Assembly (NCBI RefSeq): GCF_022568815.1 | Contig: NZ_JAKZHX010000003.1 | Coordinates: 309,579 to 373,578 of the forward strand | Direction: 5' to 3' | Length of the DNA: 64,000 bases | Source: Undibacterium paludis | Lineage (GTDB): Bacteria; Pseudomonadota; Gammaproteobacteria; Burkholderiales; Burkholderiaceae_D | Part shown: positions 31,062 to 40,178 of the stretch, in pieces | Layout of the letters: the number at the start of each line of letters is the position of its first letter | Position numbering within the stretch: position 1 is the stretch's first letter | Notes under the pieces: model-generated | Databases searched by the model: none | The model's input: only the letters and a program-made list of their open reading frames with translations | What the model was told of the DNA's origin: nothing | Made by a program: the position numbers and the translations under genes

Positions 31062-31148
31062 TGGTGCGAGGAGGGGGACTCGAACCCCCACACCATTGCT
31101 GGCGTCAGGACCTAAACCTGGTGCGTCTACCAATTTCGCCATCCTCGC
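31062..31148 (-). tRNA. tRNA-Leu (anticodon TAG)
   Basis: Cloverleaf on the minus strand, 87 nt including an encoded CCA. The acceptor stem pairs GCGAGGA with TCCTCGC, the anticodon loop is TTTAGGT between CCAGG and CCTG, the long variable arm is typical of tRNA-Leu, and the T arm is GGGGGTTCGAGTCCCCC. It sits directly upstream of tig. Confidence 0.95.
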
Positions 31149-31215
31149 GGGATGTATGTTTATGTTCACCGGCGCAATGCCGCAACACGCTCTACACGGC
31201 CGTTACAAAAGCAAA

Positions 31216-31241
31216 GGGCGACCCGATATTCAAGCGTCGCC
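31216..31241 (-). terminator. Terminator-like hairpin upstream of tRNA-Leu
   Basis: GGGCGAC and GTCGCCC pair around a 13-nt loop. On the minus strand TTTGCTTTTG follows. It lies downstream of the RND operon and probably shields tRNA-Leu from read-through. Confidence 0.55.
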
Positions 31242-31358
31242 CAAAACTGATGTATGTGGCATTACAACTCCAGCCCGATATTCTACTGGATTTTGCCATC
31301 GTGTGCCTTATTTTTTTAAAACCAGTTATGGAATCCTGATTTAGTGATTATTTCATGA

Positions 31359-31382
31359 CCTGCCGGTCGGACGACCGGCAGG
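31359..31382 (-). terminator. Strong hairpin directly after the RND permease gene
   Basis: CCTGCCGGTC (31359-31368) pairs perfectly with GACCGGCAGG (31373-31382). It is very stable but has no T run, so it may act with the second hairpin at 31216-31241. Confidence 0.5.
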
Positions 31383-31391
31383 CTTACCTGA

Positions 31392-34300
31392 TCAAATCGT
31401 GGTTTTCTTCACGCGGAACCAGGCTGCATACAAGGCAGGCAAGAACAGCAGAGTCAACGCAGTCGCAATGATCAGGCCTCCCATGATAGCCACCGCCATC
31501 GGCCCCCAGAACACCGAGCGCGACAACGGTATCATCGCCAGTACTGCCGCTGCAGCCGTCAGGATAATGGGGCGGAAACGACGGACAGCCGATTCCACAA
31601 TCGCATCCCAGGGTGCAGCACCCTCGCTGATGTCATGCTCAATCTGGTCAATCAGGATCACCGAGTTACGAATGATCATGCCAAACAGGGCAATAACACC
31701 GAGCTGCGCCACGAAACCAAATGGACGTTGCAATATCAACAAGGCCATCGCCGCACCCGCCACACCCAGAGGTCCGGTCAGGAACACCAGCACAGAACGC
31801 GAGAAACTATGCAATTGCAACATCAACAGGGTGAAGATGATGAAGATCACAAATGGCACATTGGCAGCAATCGACTCCTGCGCCTTGCCACTGTCAGCCG
31901 CAGCACCTGCCAGTTCTATCTTGTAACCAGGCAAGAGGCTGGCCCTGATCTGATCAAGCTTGGGTGAAATCTGGCTTGATACGGTCGGCCCCTGTATGCC
32001 ATCGACCACATCGGACTGCACCGTTACCGCCCATTCACGCCCTTCACGCCAGACCACACCAGGCTCCCAGACGAGATTGATACGGGCAACTTGCGACAAA
32101 GGCACATACTTGCCACTACCGGTTGGCACATTGGCATTACCCAATGCATCTATGGTAGAGCGCTCGTCAACCGGCTGACGCACCACGATATCAATCAATT
32201 TATTGCCGTCACGGAACTGCCCTACCGTTGATCCCGTCAATATGGTGTTGGCAGCACGCATCACAGATTGCGAGGTAATACCCAATGCACGCAATTTATC
32301 CTGATCCAGATCAATGCGCACAACCTTGACCGATTCGTTCCAGTTGTCATTCACACCAACGGTATTCGGATTGGCGCGCATGACCTCTTTGACGCGATCT
32401 GCAATTTCCCTGACCTTACTCACTTCCAGGCCTGTCACACGGAATTGGACAGGGTAAGGAACGGGCGGACCATTCGGCAAAAGCTTCACACGACCACGCA
32501 CTTCAGGAAAATCTTTCTTGAAAGCGTCAATGATTTTCAGACGCAAAGCCGCCCTCGCCTTCAAATCTTTGGGCAAGACCACGATCTGCGACACGTTGGT
32601 TTGCGGAAAAATCTGGTCCAGTGGCAAATAGAAACGCGGGCTACCCGTACCGACATAACTGGTAACGCTCTCCACCCCCTCCTGCTTTTGGATGAAGGCC
32701 TCAAACTTCTTGGCCTGCGCTTCAGTTGCCGTGAATGATGATCCCTCGGGCAACCACAACTCCACCATCAATTCCGGCCGGCTGGAGTCGGGGAAGAACT
32801 GCTGCTCAATGAATTTGAATCCATACACACCCAAACCAAACACCCCAAGCGTGATAATGATGGTGGTCTTGCGCCACTCTACACACCAGTTCACCAGGGA
32901 ACGGAAACGGGTATAAAACGGCGTATCAAAGATTTCATGCTCACTACCACCGCTACCACCATGCGGCTTGACCTTCAACAGCAGGTAACCGAGGTAAGGC
33001 GTAAAAATCACCGCTGCCAGCCATGAAATCAGCAAGGCCAGTGCATTTACCGAGAACATGGAGAACGTATATTCACCGGCAGCAGATTTTGCCAGGCCAA
33101 TAGGCAAGAAGCCTGCAGCGGTAATCAGGGTGCCGGTCAGCATGGGCATGGCGGTAGACGTATAGGCAAAGGTGGCGGCATCAAAGCGCGAGAAACCCTC
33201 TTCCATCTTCCTGACCATCATTTCGACTGCAATAATCGCGTCATCGACCAGCAAACCCAGGGCAATGATCAATGCGCCCAGCGATATCTTGTGTAAATCA
33301 ATATCAAATATGCGCATGAACAGGAAGGTGATCGCCAGCACCAGCGGTATCGTCAGGCCAACTACCAGACCCGGCCAGATATCGAGACGGAAAGGCTTGG
33401 TATGCAAACCCAGCGCCAGGAAACTGACCGCCAGCACGATCACAACAGCCTCTATCAGTGTGCGAATAAATTCACTTACCGAAGATTTCACCGCATCCGG
33501 CTGGTTGGTCACCTGTTCCAGGGTAATGCCCACTGGCAATTTTGCCTTGATTTCAGCAACATCATGCTGCAAATGTTTGCCCAACTCGATGATATTGCCG
33601 CCTTTTTCCATGGAAATACCCAGGCCGACCACTTCCTTGCCATTGAAGCGCATCTTGTCTTGCGGCGGATTTTTGTATTCGCGCTTGACTGTAGCAAAAT
33701 CACCAAGACGGAAAGTCGTACCATTGGCGCGCAACTGCAGGTTTTCCAGCTCCTTGACTGTCATCAGGGCACCGGTAACACGTACCTGCAGGTTATCTGT
33801 TGAGGTAGTCAGAACACCGGTGGCCTCCACCCCATTCTGGGAATTGATCTGGCCAACGATGGCGTCAAATGGCACACCAAGTTGCGAGAATTTTTTCTGG
33901 GAAAATTCGATGTTGATCTTTTCGTCCTGCACACCAAACAATTCGACCTTGGAAACAGAAGGTATGCGCAAGAACTGCTGACGCACAAAGTCAGCATACT
34001 CTTTCACTTCTTCATACTTGAATCCATCACCAGACAAGGCAAAGATGGAGCCATAGGTATCACCGAATTCATCATTGAAGAAAGGGCCAATGACGCCAGG
34101 CGGCAAAGTCGAACGGATGTCGCCTATCTTCTTGCGCACCTGATACCAGGCTTGCGGCGTTTCCTTGGGCGGCGTCGATTCACGCAACTGCAGGATGATT
34201 AAGGTTTCACCTGGTTTGGAATAGCTGCGTATCTTGTCTATATAAGGTGTTTCCTGGAGTTTTTTCTCCAGTTTGTCGGTCACCTGATCTGCCATTTGCA

Positions 34301-34490
34301 AGGCTGTGGCGCCCGGCCAGATCGCTCTCACCACCATGGCGCGGAAAGTGAATGGCGGATCTTCATCCTGCCCCAGCTTACCGTAGCTGAGTATGCCACC
34401 CAGCAACAGTACGAACATCAGATAGCGCGTGAGCGGAATATGCTCAAGAGCCCATCTGGACAAATTGAATCCACGGGAAGTATCACTCAT
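31392..34490 (-). CDS. RND-family efflux transporter permease subunit
   Basis: Inner-membrane proton-driven pump of the AcrB-like HAE superfamily, 1032 residues, with the two-fold repeated pattern of an N-terminal helix, a large periplasmic loop and then a helix cluster. The N-terminal segment LGQDEDPPFTFRAMVVRA and the central helix with GLLVDDAIIAVEMMVRKMEEG (conserved Asp pair for proton relay) are characteristic. The sequence looks closer to TriC/VmeL-type pumps than to AcrB itself, but the substrate cannot be read from sequence. Its start overlaps the adaptor stop by 4 nt. No outer-membrane channel gene is nearby. Confidence 0.93.
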   Translation of the reverse strand: MSDTSRGFNLSRWALEHIPLTRYLMFVLLLGGILSYGKLGQDEDPPFTFRAMVVRAIWPGATALQMADQVTDKLEKKLQETPYIDKIRSYSKPGETLIILQLRESTPPKETPQAWYQVRKKIGDIRSTLPPGVIGPFFNDEFGDTYGSIFALSGDGFKYEEVKEYADFVRQQFLRIPSVSKVELFGVQDEKINIEFSQKKFSQLGVPFDAIVGQINSQNGVEATGVLTTSTDNLQVRVTGALMTVKELENLQLRANGTTFRLGDFATVKREYKNPPQDKMRFNGKEVVGLGISMEKGGNIIELGKHLQHDVAEIKAKLPVGITLEQVTNQPDAVKSSVSEFIRTLIEAVVIVLAVSFLALGLHTKPFRLDIWPGLVVGLTIPLVLAITFLFMRIFDIDLHKISLGALIIALGLLVDDAIIAVEMMVRKMEEGFSRFDAATFAYTSTAMPMLTGTLITAAGFLPIGLAKSAAGEYTFSMFSVNALALLISWLAAVIFTPYLGYLLLKVKPHGGSGGSEHEIFDTPFYTRFRSLVNWCVEWRKTTIIITLGVFGLGVYGFKFIEQQFFPDSSRPELMVELWLPEGSSFTATEAQAKKFEAFIQKQEGVESVTSYVGTGSPRFYLPLDQIFPQTNVSQIVVLPKDLKARAALRLKIIDAFKKDFPEVRGRVKLLPNGPPVPYPVQFRVTGLEVSKVREIADRVKEVMRANPNTVGVNDNWNESVKVVRIDLDQDKLRALGITSQSVMRAANTILTGSTVGQFRDGNKLIDIVVRQPVDERSTIDALGNANVPTGSGKYVPLSQVARINLVWEPGVVWREGREWAVTVQSDVVDGIQGPTVSSQISPKLDQIRASLLPGYKIELAGAAADSGKAQESIAANVPFVIFIIFTLLMLQLHSFSRSVLVFLTGPLGVAGAAMALLILQRPFGFVAQLGVIALFGMIIRNSVILIDQIEHDISEGAAPWDAIVESAVRRFRPIILTAAAAVLAMIPLSRSVFWGPMAVAIMGGLIIATALTLLFLPALYAAWFRVKKTTI

Positions 34491-35674
34491 TTGGCAGCCC
34501 CTGCACCGGAAGCCGCTTCATTGGCCGCAACTGACTTGGCTGGTGCAGCAGGTGCTGCTTCTACACCAAGAATTGTCACTTTCTGCCCATTCTTAAGCAG
34601 GTTGGCGCCTGCTGTCACAACCACCTGGCCAGGCTTGACGCCACCGGCAAGCAAGGCTTCTTCACCAGAAGAACCGGCAACCTGCACTGGCACCAGTCTG
34701 ACCACGCCAGATTCCACCACCCAGACCGAGGATGCGTTTTTTTCCTGGAACAAGGCGGTCAAAGGTACCTTGATGGCGCTGTTGGGATTTTTGGCGTTGA
34801 AGTTGACATAGGCTGTCATGCCCAGTTGCACATCCTTGACATCGGCTGGCAAGCTGATCTTGGCTGTATAAGTGCGCGTTACAGTATCAGCGATAGGTGA
34901 CAGCTCACGCAGCTTGCCAGGTATTGATTGACCAGGGCTAGCCCACAGGCGCACGCTCACATCCGACATCTGGCGTATGGAATTAACCTTATCCTCAGGA
35001 ATACCAACCACTACATCCATAGCTCCTGACTGAGCGACACGCACCACTGGCGTGCCGGCAGCAACCACCTGCCCCACTTCAGCATCTATACCGGTGACAA
35101 CACCGTCAATATCAGCGACCAGGCTGGTGTAGGCAGATTGATTTGACTGATTTTTATACCCCGCCAGAGCCTGTTCGTAACTGGACTGCGCCGCCTTGGC
35201 TGCAACCTCCTTGGAGTCGAGCACGGCAGCGGCAACAAAGTTCTTGGCGCGCAATTCCTGGTAACGCTTCAATTCGGCCCTGGCCAGGTCACGATTGCTT
35301 TCTGCCGCAGTCAGACCAGCCTTGGCCTGCATTTGCGCCAATGCCAGGTCTTGCGGATCAAGCTGCATCAGGACCTGACCGCGCTTGACTACAGTACCCG
35401 TCTCCACCTTGCGCGAGACTATCTTGCCCGGCACCCGAAAACCCAGCCTTGATTCAATTTTTGGCCTGACCTCGCCAGACAATTCTGCACTCACGTCAAT
35501 ATTGCTGCTGGCCAGCGTGATGGTCCTGACCGGACGGATGTCTTCGGTTTTTTCAGCAGGTTTTGAGCAAGCCACAAACAGCGCGGCCGAAACGAGGGCG
35601 ATGGCGACGGTAGCAGCACGCCTGCCAGCAAACTGTCGAGCCAGAGGATGGATGGTGGTTTCTGGTGTTAACAC
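34487..35674 (-). CDS. RND efflux periplasmic adaptor (membrane fusion) lipoprotein
   Basis: Adaptor of 395 residues that bridges the RND permease and an outer-membrane channel. It starts at a GTG (35672-35674) with AAGGA 8 nt upstream. A signal segment (about 18-35) ends in FVAC, so C36 is probably lipidated. Then come the barrel/lipoyl halves (FRVPGKIVSRKVETGTV and VVTGIDAEVGQVVAAGTPV) around an alpha-hairpin (about 115-165), and a C-terminal domain with Ala-rich tail. It overlaps the permease gene by 4 nt, so the pair forms one operon. Confidence 0.92.
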   Translation of the reverse strand: MLTPETTIHPLARQFAGRRAATVAIALVSAALFVACSKPAEKTEDIRPVRTITLASSNIDVSAELSGEVRPKIESRLGFRVPGKIVSRKVETGTVVKRGQVLMQLDPQDLALAQMQAKAGLTAAESNRDLARAELKRYQELRAKNFVAAAVLDSKEVAAKAAQSSYEQALAGYKNQSNQSAYTSLVADIDGVVTGIDAEVGQVVAAGTPVVRVAQSGAMDVVVGIPEDKVNSIRQMSDVSVRLWASPGQSIPGKLRELSPIADTVTRTYTAKISLPADVKDVQLGMTAYVNFNAKNPNSAIKVPLTALFQEKNASSVWVVESGVVRLVPVQVAGSSGEEALLAGGVKPGQVVVTAGANLLKNGQKVTILGVEAAPAAPAKSVAANEAASGAGAAK

Positions 35675-35744
35675 AGGAGTTTTCCTTTACTATGCAGGCT
35701 TTGCAAGCCGGAACGATACAAGTAATGTACGGCAGTACGACGAT

Positions 35745-35758
35745 TATCAAGATTGATA
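35745..35758. repeat. Short inverted repeat in the adaptor/hpnC intergenic region
   Basis: TATCAA-GA-TTGATA in the 296-base divergent region upstream of the RND operon. It may be an operator for an unlinked regulator; nothing else supports this. Confidence 0.3.
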
Positions 35759-35893
35759 CTAAAGATACTTATTTACAATTTTCTGGCTATTCTCGTTATT
35801 AATTTTTTGCAATGAATTGCTGAGCAATATCAAATAAAGAGGAAATAACTGACTTTACGGTTAGTAATTATAGTTAAGCCTCTTGTTTTTGCC

Positions 35894-35911
35894 AATGACT
35901 TTTCAGTCATT
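35894..35911. repeat. Small hairpin upstream of hpnC
   Basis: AATGACT (35894-35900) pairs with AGTCATT (35905-35911) around TTTC, about 60 nt before the hpnC start. Function is unknown. Confidence 0.35.
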
Positions 35912-35970
35912 AAGCTTTTTCATTACATTCTTTTCCAGAAACACCTTTAAAATCTCTAAAACCCCTGAAA

Positions 35971-36789
35971 ATGTCTGTTAACCATTACGAAAATTTCCCG
36001 GTTGCCTCATTGCTTTTACCAGCAAGTCTAAGACCTGCGGTAAAAATCATCTATGCTTTCGCACGCAGCGCCGATGACATTGCCGACGAGGGCGATGCCA
36101 GCCCAGAGCAAAGATTGATGGAATTGAGTAAATATGAAAGCGAACTCGACGGCATAGAAAAAAATAGTAGCAGCGAATCGCAACTATTCAAGGACTTGTC
36201 TGCCGTCATCAAGGAATTCCAGCTACCACTACAATGCTTTCGCGATTTATTGTCTGCCTTCAAACAGGATGTCGTGACCACTCGGTATGCCGATTTCCCT
36301 CAATTGCTTGACTATTGTGCACGCTCGGCCAACCCCGTTGGCACCTTGATGCTGCATCTTTACCGGGCTGCCACACCCGACAATTTGCGTGATTCAAACG
36401 CCATATGCAGCGCACTGCAATTGATCAATTTTTGGCAGGATGTCGCCATAGACTGGCAAAAGCAACGCATTTACCTACCACTAGATGACATCAGCCGCTT
36501 TGGCATCAGCGAGCAGCATATCGCCAACGGCATGCTTAACGAAGACTGGCGATCACTCATGCGCTTCCAGACAGGCCGAGCCAGAAACATGATGCTGTCC
36601 GGCAGCGGCCTGACCAAACGCCTGCCAGGCAGGATAGGCTGGGAATTGCGGCTGGTTGTACAGGGTGGTCTGCGCATACTCGAAAAAATCGAAGCAGTCG
36701 AAGCCGATGTCTTCAGACACAGGCCTAAACTGGGCAAGGCAGACTGGCTGAAAATAGCCTGGCGCGCTTACAAGATGCAGTCACATTGA
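35971..36789 (+). CDS. hpnC: Squalene synthase HpnC
   Basis: Trans-isoprenyl-diphosphate synthase family enzyme. In the HpnCDE route, HpnC turns presqualene diphosphate into hydroxysqualene for hopanoid or other triterpene synthesis. It has 272 residues. The two Asp-rich motifs are visible: SADDIADE near residue 31 and FWQDVAIDWQKQRIYLP near 155. It starts a plus-strand run but is separated from hpnD and hpnE by about 2.5 kb carrying three other genes. Confidence 0.93.
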   Translation: MSVNHYENFPVASLLLPASLRPAVKIIYAFARSADDIADEGDASPEQRLMELSKYESELDGIEKNSSSESQLFKDLSAVIKEFQLPLQCFRDLLSAFKQDVVTTRYADFPQLLDYCARSANPVGTLMLHLYRAATPDNLRDSNAICSALQLINFWQDVAIDWQKQRIYLPLDDISRFGISEQHIANGMLNEDWRSLMRFQTGRARNMMLSGSGLTKRLPGRIGWELRLVVQGGLRILEKIEAVEADVFRHRPKLGKADWLKIAWRAYKMQSH

Positions 36790-37017
36790 ATGCTCTGGTC
36801 CGGGGCACAGGCATAGCAACCGATTGCGCCTTATCCCACCTTGTCAAAATCTGTTAGCCGGGGCATTTCTCATACATGTTTACTACGATAGCAGTAGGAG
36901 TTATCCGGGATTGAATTTAAAATAAATCATACCCGCAATTCACTCTAATCAGGTATTGGTGAGAGACTGCGCAACTAACGCGGCCCACGAATCCTTCATC
37001 TATTTCCGGAGCATACC

Positions 37018-37251
37018 TTGCCAATCAGTCGAACCTGCCTCACTTGCATAAGCCGATGTGCTTTCCTACTATGTTTGTTGCCACTACATGGCTGCACCGT
37101 TATTGCCATTGCCGATGCCGCAGTATCGACCACAGTCAAAGTCGGCAGCGCAGTCGTTGGGACGGCCGTCGATGTGACACGGGCAGGCGTCAGAGCAGCG
37201 ACTGGCAGTTCAAGTGACAACAGCAATCAGAACAACAACCAGAACAAGTAA
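37018..37251 (+). CDS. Small lipoprotein, NF038104-like
   Basis: Predicted lipoprotein of 77 residues from a TTG (37018) with CGGAG 7 nt upstream. After a Cys-containing N-terminus the signal ends in the lipobox LHGC. The mature part VIAIADAAVSTTVKVGSAVVGTAVDVTRAGV is an Ala/Val-rich amphipathic repeat resembling the NF038104 lipoprotein family, followed by a Ser/Asn/Gln-rich tail. Function unknown. It ends 34 nt before the M24 gene. Confidence 0.65.
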   Translation: MPISRTCLTCISRCAFLLCLLPLHGCTVIAIADAAVSTTVKVGSAVVGTAVDVTRAGVRAATGSSSDNSNQNNNQNK

Positions 37252-37285
37252 GCCATCTATCTTGTACATCAGCCAATTGCCCATC

Positions 37286-37990
37286 ATGCCGACCGCAGCA
37301 CAAATTGCCAAGCACAGGGAAATACAGACCGCCGCCAAGGCAGTGCTCGCGCGCCTTGCTGGCGTGATTACTTCGGAAGACACCGAGCAAAGCATCGCCG
37401 ACAAAGCGTATGCGATGCTGTGCGAGTCTGGCTATACTGACACCTGGTACCACAGCTGCCCTGCCCTGGTTTTATTGGGCACACGTAGTTGCATGTCCAT
37501 ATCTGGCCGCGATTACCAGCCGGCTGCAGAAGCGGTAGGTAACGCCAACCTGGTCACTGTGGACCTGAGCCCCATGCACGAGCAATTCTGGGGAGATTGT
37601 GCACGCTCTTTCCCCATTGAAAATGGCCGGGTCACCCAGACGCCGCAATTGCTCGAATTTCGCAATGGCCTGTGCTTCCAGAGACACCTGCACGCGCAGA
37701 TGCTGGAGGTGGTAACCCCCAAGACCAGTTTTGGTCAATTATTTGACTGGGCCAATTTACGCATACGTCAAAATGGTTTTGTGAATCTCGACTATCGCAA
37801 CAATGTCGGCCACAGCATCGTCACGGATCGTGATGACAGGCAGTTCATCCACTCGGACAATAACCTGGAATTAGGCGAAGTCGGATTTTTCAGCTTTGAA
37901 CCTTTCATCCGCCTCAAAGGCGGCAAATGGGGTTTCAAGCACGAAGGCATCTTCTATTTCAATGATCAGGGCAAACTGGAAGAACTGTAG
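37286..37990 (+). CDS. M24-family metallopeptidase-like protein
   Basis: Creatinase/aminopeptidase-fold protein of 234 residues from ATG 37286. The frame is open from 37214, but that part overlaps the lipoprotein gene and has no similarity. All five ligands of a binuclear M24 metal site are recognisable: D93 (TVDLSP), D104 (WGDCARSF), H176 (VGHSIV), E205 (SFEPFI) and E220 (KHEGIFYF). It lacks the N-terminal creatinase domain of prolidases, so it is a short aminopeptidase-like form. Substrate unknown. It lies between hpnC and hpnD and ends at a strong terminator. Confidence 0.85.
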   Translation: MPTAAQIAKHREIQTAAKAVLARLAGVITSEDTEQSIADKAYAMLCESGYTDTWYHSCPALVLLGTRSCMSISGRDYQPAAEAVGNANLVTVDLSPMHEQFWGDCARSFPIENGRVTQTPQLLEFRNGLCFQRHLHAQMLEVVTPKTSFGQLFDWANLRIRQNGFVNLDYRNNVGHSIVTDRDDRQFIHSDNNLELGEVGFFSFEPFIRLKGGKWGFKHEGIFYFNDQGKLEEL

Positions 37991-38031
37991 GGGCGGCCCC
38001 TCAAACAAGACTGACAACGCAGCGACATAGA

Positions 38032-38067
38032 GAAAAAGCCGTACAGATCATAACTGTACGGCTTTTT
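38032..38067. terminator. Bidirectional terminator after the M24 gene
   Basis: AAAAAGCCGTACAG pairs with CTGTACGGCTTTTT around ATCATAA. It lies between convergent genes. Confidence 0.9.
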
Positions 38068-38137
38068 GTGGATAGTGCCATCCTTTTTCTGCATGCACAA
38101 ACGGGGCCCGCCATTGGCAAAGCCCGCTACAGTTCGG

Positions 38138-38977
38138 TCAAGTCTTGGCGCAATCCACAACAATGTTTGCGGATGCCGCTGGATTAGACTCAATGACGGT
38201 CCCGGTAGCACCGGTAATCTTACATGTTTGCCCCGTTGGCTGCGTCACCACACTTATACTGAATGGCGTGCCATTCAACCAGCTCCAGCCGAAAGCATAG
38301 TTGCCCGGTGCGGTCACTGTATAGTTATCAACATAACCATTGACAGTATTGGCAACTGTCAGCACCAGGCCAGCAGTCAAGCCATTAACGGTAAACTTGA
38401 CCGGCGTAGCTGGTATGCAAGTCACGCTTGCAGTCAGTGCCGCCGCAGGGTTAGCCAGGCTGGCAACACCCTTGCCATTAGCAACTGTACAATATTGTGC
38501 GGCAGGAGGTACGCCAACGGTGATGTCATAGGCGCCACCATTGACCACATAGTTAGGGAACAGGAAACTGCCATTCGCAGTAACTGTCGCTGTCGTTGCT
38601 GCATTGTTATACAAGGTGATGGAGCCCGTGTCCGACATACCGCTCAGTGTGCCGCCAATCTGTACATTCGGCGTACAGCTCACCGCAATATTGTTAACCG
38701 AGCTTTCACCGGTCATTCTGCCTGTGCCGTTTGCCACGGCGCAATTAACAGTATTTGGCTGGGTCAGCACGGTAATCGCGTAATTGGCATTACTCGCCAC
38801 ATTGAATGAAAATGTACCGTCTGCCGTCAGTGTTTGCGTGTAATTGGCCTCATTGCGCAACACCAGCGTATTGCCAGTACCCAGTCCAGTCACCGTTCCA
38901 CCCACCGTGGTATACACAAAACCGCCACATCCGGCGGCGACGATACCAATACCAAGCATTACTGCTGTTAATTTCAT
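38138..38977 (-). CDS. Lipoprotein with three tandem Ig-like repeats
   Basis: Predicted lipoprotein of 279 residues from ATG 38977, with signal MKLTAVMLGIGIVAAGC and lipidated C17; a TTG 13 codons upstream is the alternative start. The mature part is three repeats of about 80-90 residues. Each starts like GGTVTGLGTGNTLVL, GGTLSGMSDTGSITL or FTVNGLTAGLVLTV and ends with a C-V-A-N-G-type loop and a second Cys (VSC, VTC, VDC), which suggests one disulfide per repeat. Surface exposure is likely and function unknown. Similar repeat proteins are common in Burkholderiales. It converges on the M24 gene. Confidence 0.75.
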   Translation of the reverse strand: MKLTAVMLGIGIVAAGCGGFVYTTVGGTVTGLGTGNTLVLRNEANYTQTLTADGTFSFNVASNANYAITVLTQPNTVNCAVANGTGRMTGESSVNNIAVSCTPNVQIGGTLSGMSDTGSITLYNNAATTATVTANGSFLFPNYVVNGGAYDITVGVPPAAQYCTVANGKGVASLANPAAALTASVTCIPATPVKFTVNGLTAGLVLTVANTVNGYVDNYTVTAPGNYAFGWSWLNGTPFSISVVTQPTGQTCKITGATGTVIESNPAASANIVVDCAKT

Positions 38978-39344
38978 TTTATTCAAGATGATTGTCCGAA
39001 TTGAGTGTTTTTTCAAAAGCTGCGTTTTGAGGAACGCAATTATCGCCGCCTATTATACGAGTTAGCCATGATTAAGGAGACAATTCTTCATTTCCATTAC
39101 AATCTGTTACGGCACGATCAGACTTTACCAGGGGCACAAGGTTCCGCAGCATATCTACTTAAAGCATCTTCGCGAGAAATTTACATTAAAAACACCTTTA
39201 CAATGGCAATATCTGCATAATTAATAATCATTTCACAATTGTCATGTAAGGTAAGCTCCGCACAAGATTTGTGAGCTTAGCCACAGTTTGTTAACATAGC
39301 TACTTTTTTGGCATTTGCCGCCGCCACTTACCAGACCATCAAGC
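38978..39344. other. Intergenic region upstream of hpnD
   Basis: About 370 bases without a convincing gene. It holds the upstream region of the minus-strand repeat lipoprotein, an imperfect inverted repeat at 39252-39279 and a possible hpnD promoter. A 50-codon frame from 39068 has no Shine-Dalgarno or family resemblance and is not called. Confidence 0.5.
39252..39297 (+). promoter_or_regulatory. Possible hpnD promoter overlapped by an inverted repeat
   Basis: TTGTGA (39269-39274), 17-nt spacer, TAACAT (39292-39297). The -35 hexamer lies inside an inverted repeat in which TAAGCT and CACAA (39252-39265) pair with TTGTG and AGCTTA (39269-39279). This could be a regulated promoter; both hexamers match consensus at only four positions. 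Confidence 0.35.
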
Positions 39345-40178
39345 ATGTCCCCAGACGAATATTGCCAGCAAAAAGCTGCACAAAGTGGCTCGAGTTTTTA
39401 CTACAGTTTTCTTTTTCTTCCACAGCCCAGAAGGCAGGCAATTACCGCCCTGTATGCGTTTTGTCGTGAAGTCGATGACGTCGTTGATGAAAGCAGCGAC
39501 GACATGGTTGCACGCAGCAAGCTGAGCTGGTGGCGTCAGGAAATCCAGGCCATGCTGACCGGGCAACCCACCCATCCAGTCACCAAGGCATTACTCCCCC
39601 ACATGAGCACCTACCAGCTTGAGGGCTCTCACCTGACAGCGATCATCGATGGCATGGAAATGGATTTGAACCAGACTCGTTACCTTGACTTCCCCGCGCT
39701 ACAGAAATATTGTTGGCATGTGGCAGGCGTGGTCGGCATCCTGTCAGCCAGCATTTTTGGTATTACTAATCCGCAAACCCGGGTATTTGCCGAAAAACTT
39801 GGCCTGGCTTTTCAAATGACCAATATCATCCGCGACGTCGGTGAGGATGCCCGCAAAGGCAGGATTTACCTGCCCGTCAATGAATTACAGCAGTTTTCGG
39901 TAACAGCTGCCGATATTCTCAATGCCCGTCACAGTCCGCAATTTGAAACCATGATGCAGTTCCAGTATGAACGTGCGCAAAAACTGTATGACGAAGCCTT
40001 TGCACTGTTACCGCCAGAAGACAGGAAGGCACAGAGAACTGGCCTGATCATGGCGGCAATTTACCGCACCCTGCTGGTGGAAATACAACGCGATGGCTTC
40101 CATGTACTCAATCAACGCATCTCACTGACGCCCATCCGCAAATTATGGCTGGCCTGGAAAACCTACGTCCGTGGCTAA
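39345..40178 (+). CDS. hpnD: Presqualene diphosphate synthase HpnD
   Basis: Condenses two farnesyl diphosphates to presqualene diphosphate. It has 277 residues from ATG 39345; the frame is open from a TTG at 39315. The first Asp-rich motif is CREVDDVVDE (about 40-49) and the second is IIRDVGEDARKGRIYLP. YAFCRE and the YERAQKLYDEA helix are typical of the squalene/phytoene synthase fold. It overlaps hpnE by 8 nt, so they are translationally coupled. Confidence 0.95.
   Translation: MSPDEYCQQKAAQSGSSFYYSFLFLPQPRRQAITALYAFCREVDDVVDESSDDMVARSKLSWWRQEIQAMLTGQPTHPVTKALLPHMSTYQLEGSHLTAIIDGMEMDLNQTRYLDFPALQKYCWHVAGVVGILSASIFGITNPQTRVFAEKLGLAFQMTNIIRDVGEDARKGRIYLPVNELQQFSVTAADILNARHSPQFETMMQFQYERAQKLYDEAFALLPPEDRKAQRTGLIMAAIYRTLLVEIQRDGFHVLNQRISLTPIRKLWLAWKTYVRG

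Noticed and set aside
31034..31096. N-terminal extension of trigger factor
   Set aside because: It is translated tRNA-Leu sequence.
33172..33981. Plus-strand frame of 269 codons opposite the RND permease
   Set aside because: Antisense to a conserved transporter with no recognisable domain.
39005..39220. Small plus-strand frame before hpnD
   Set aside because: No Shine-Dalgarno and no similarity; part lies antisense to the upstream region of the repeat lipoprotein.
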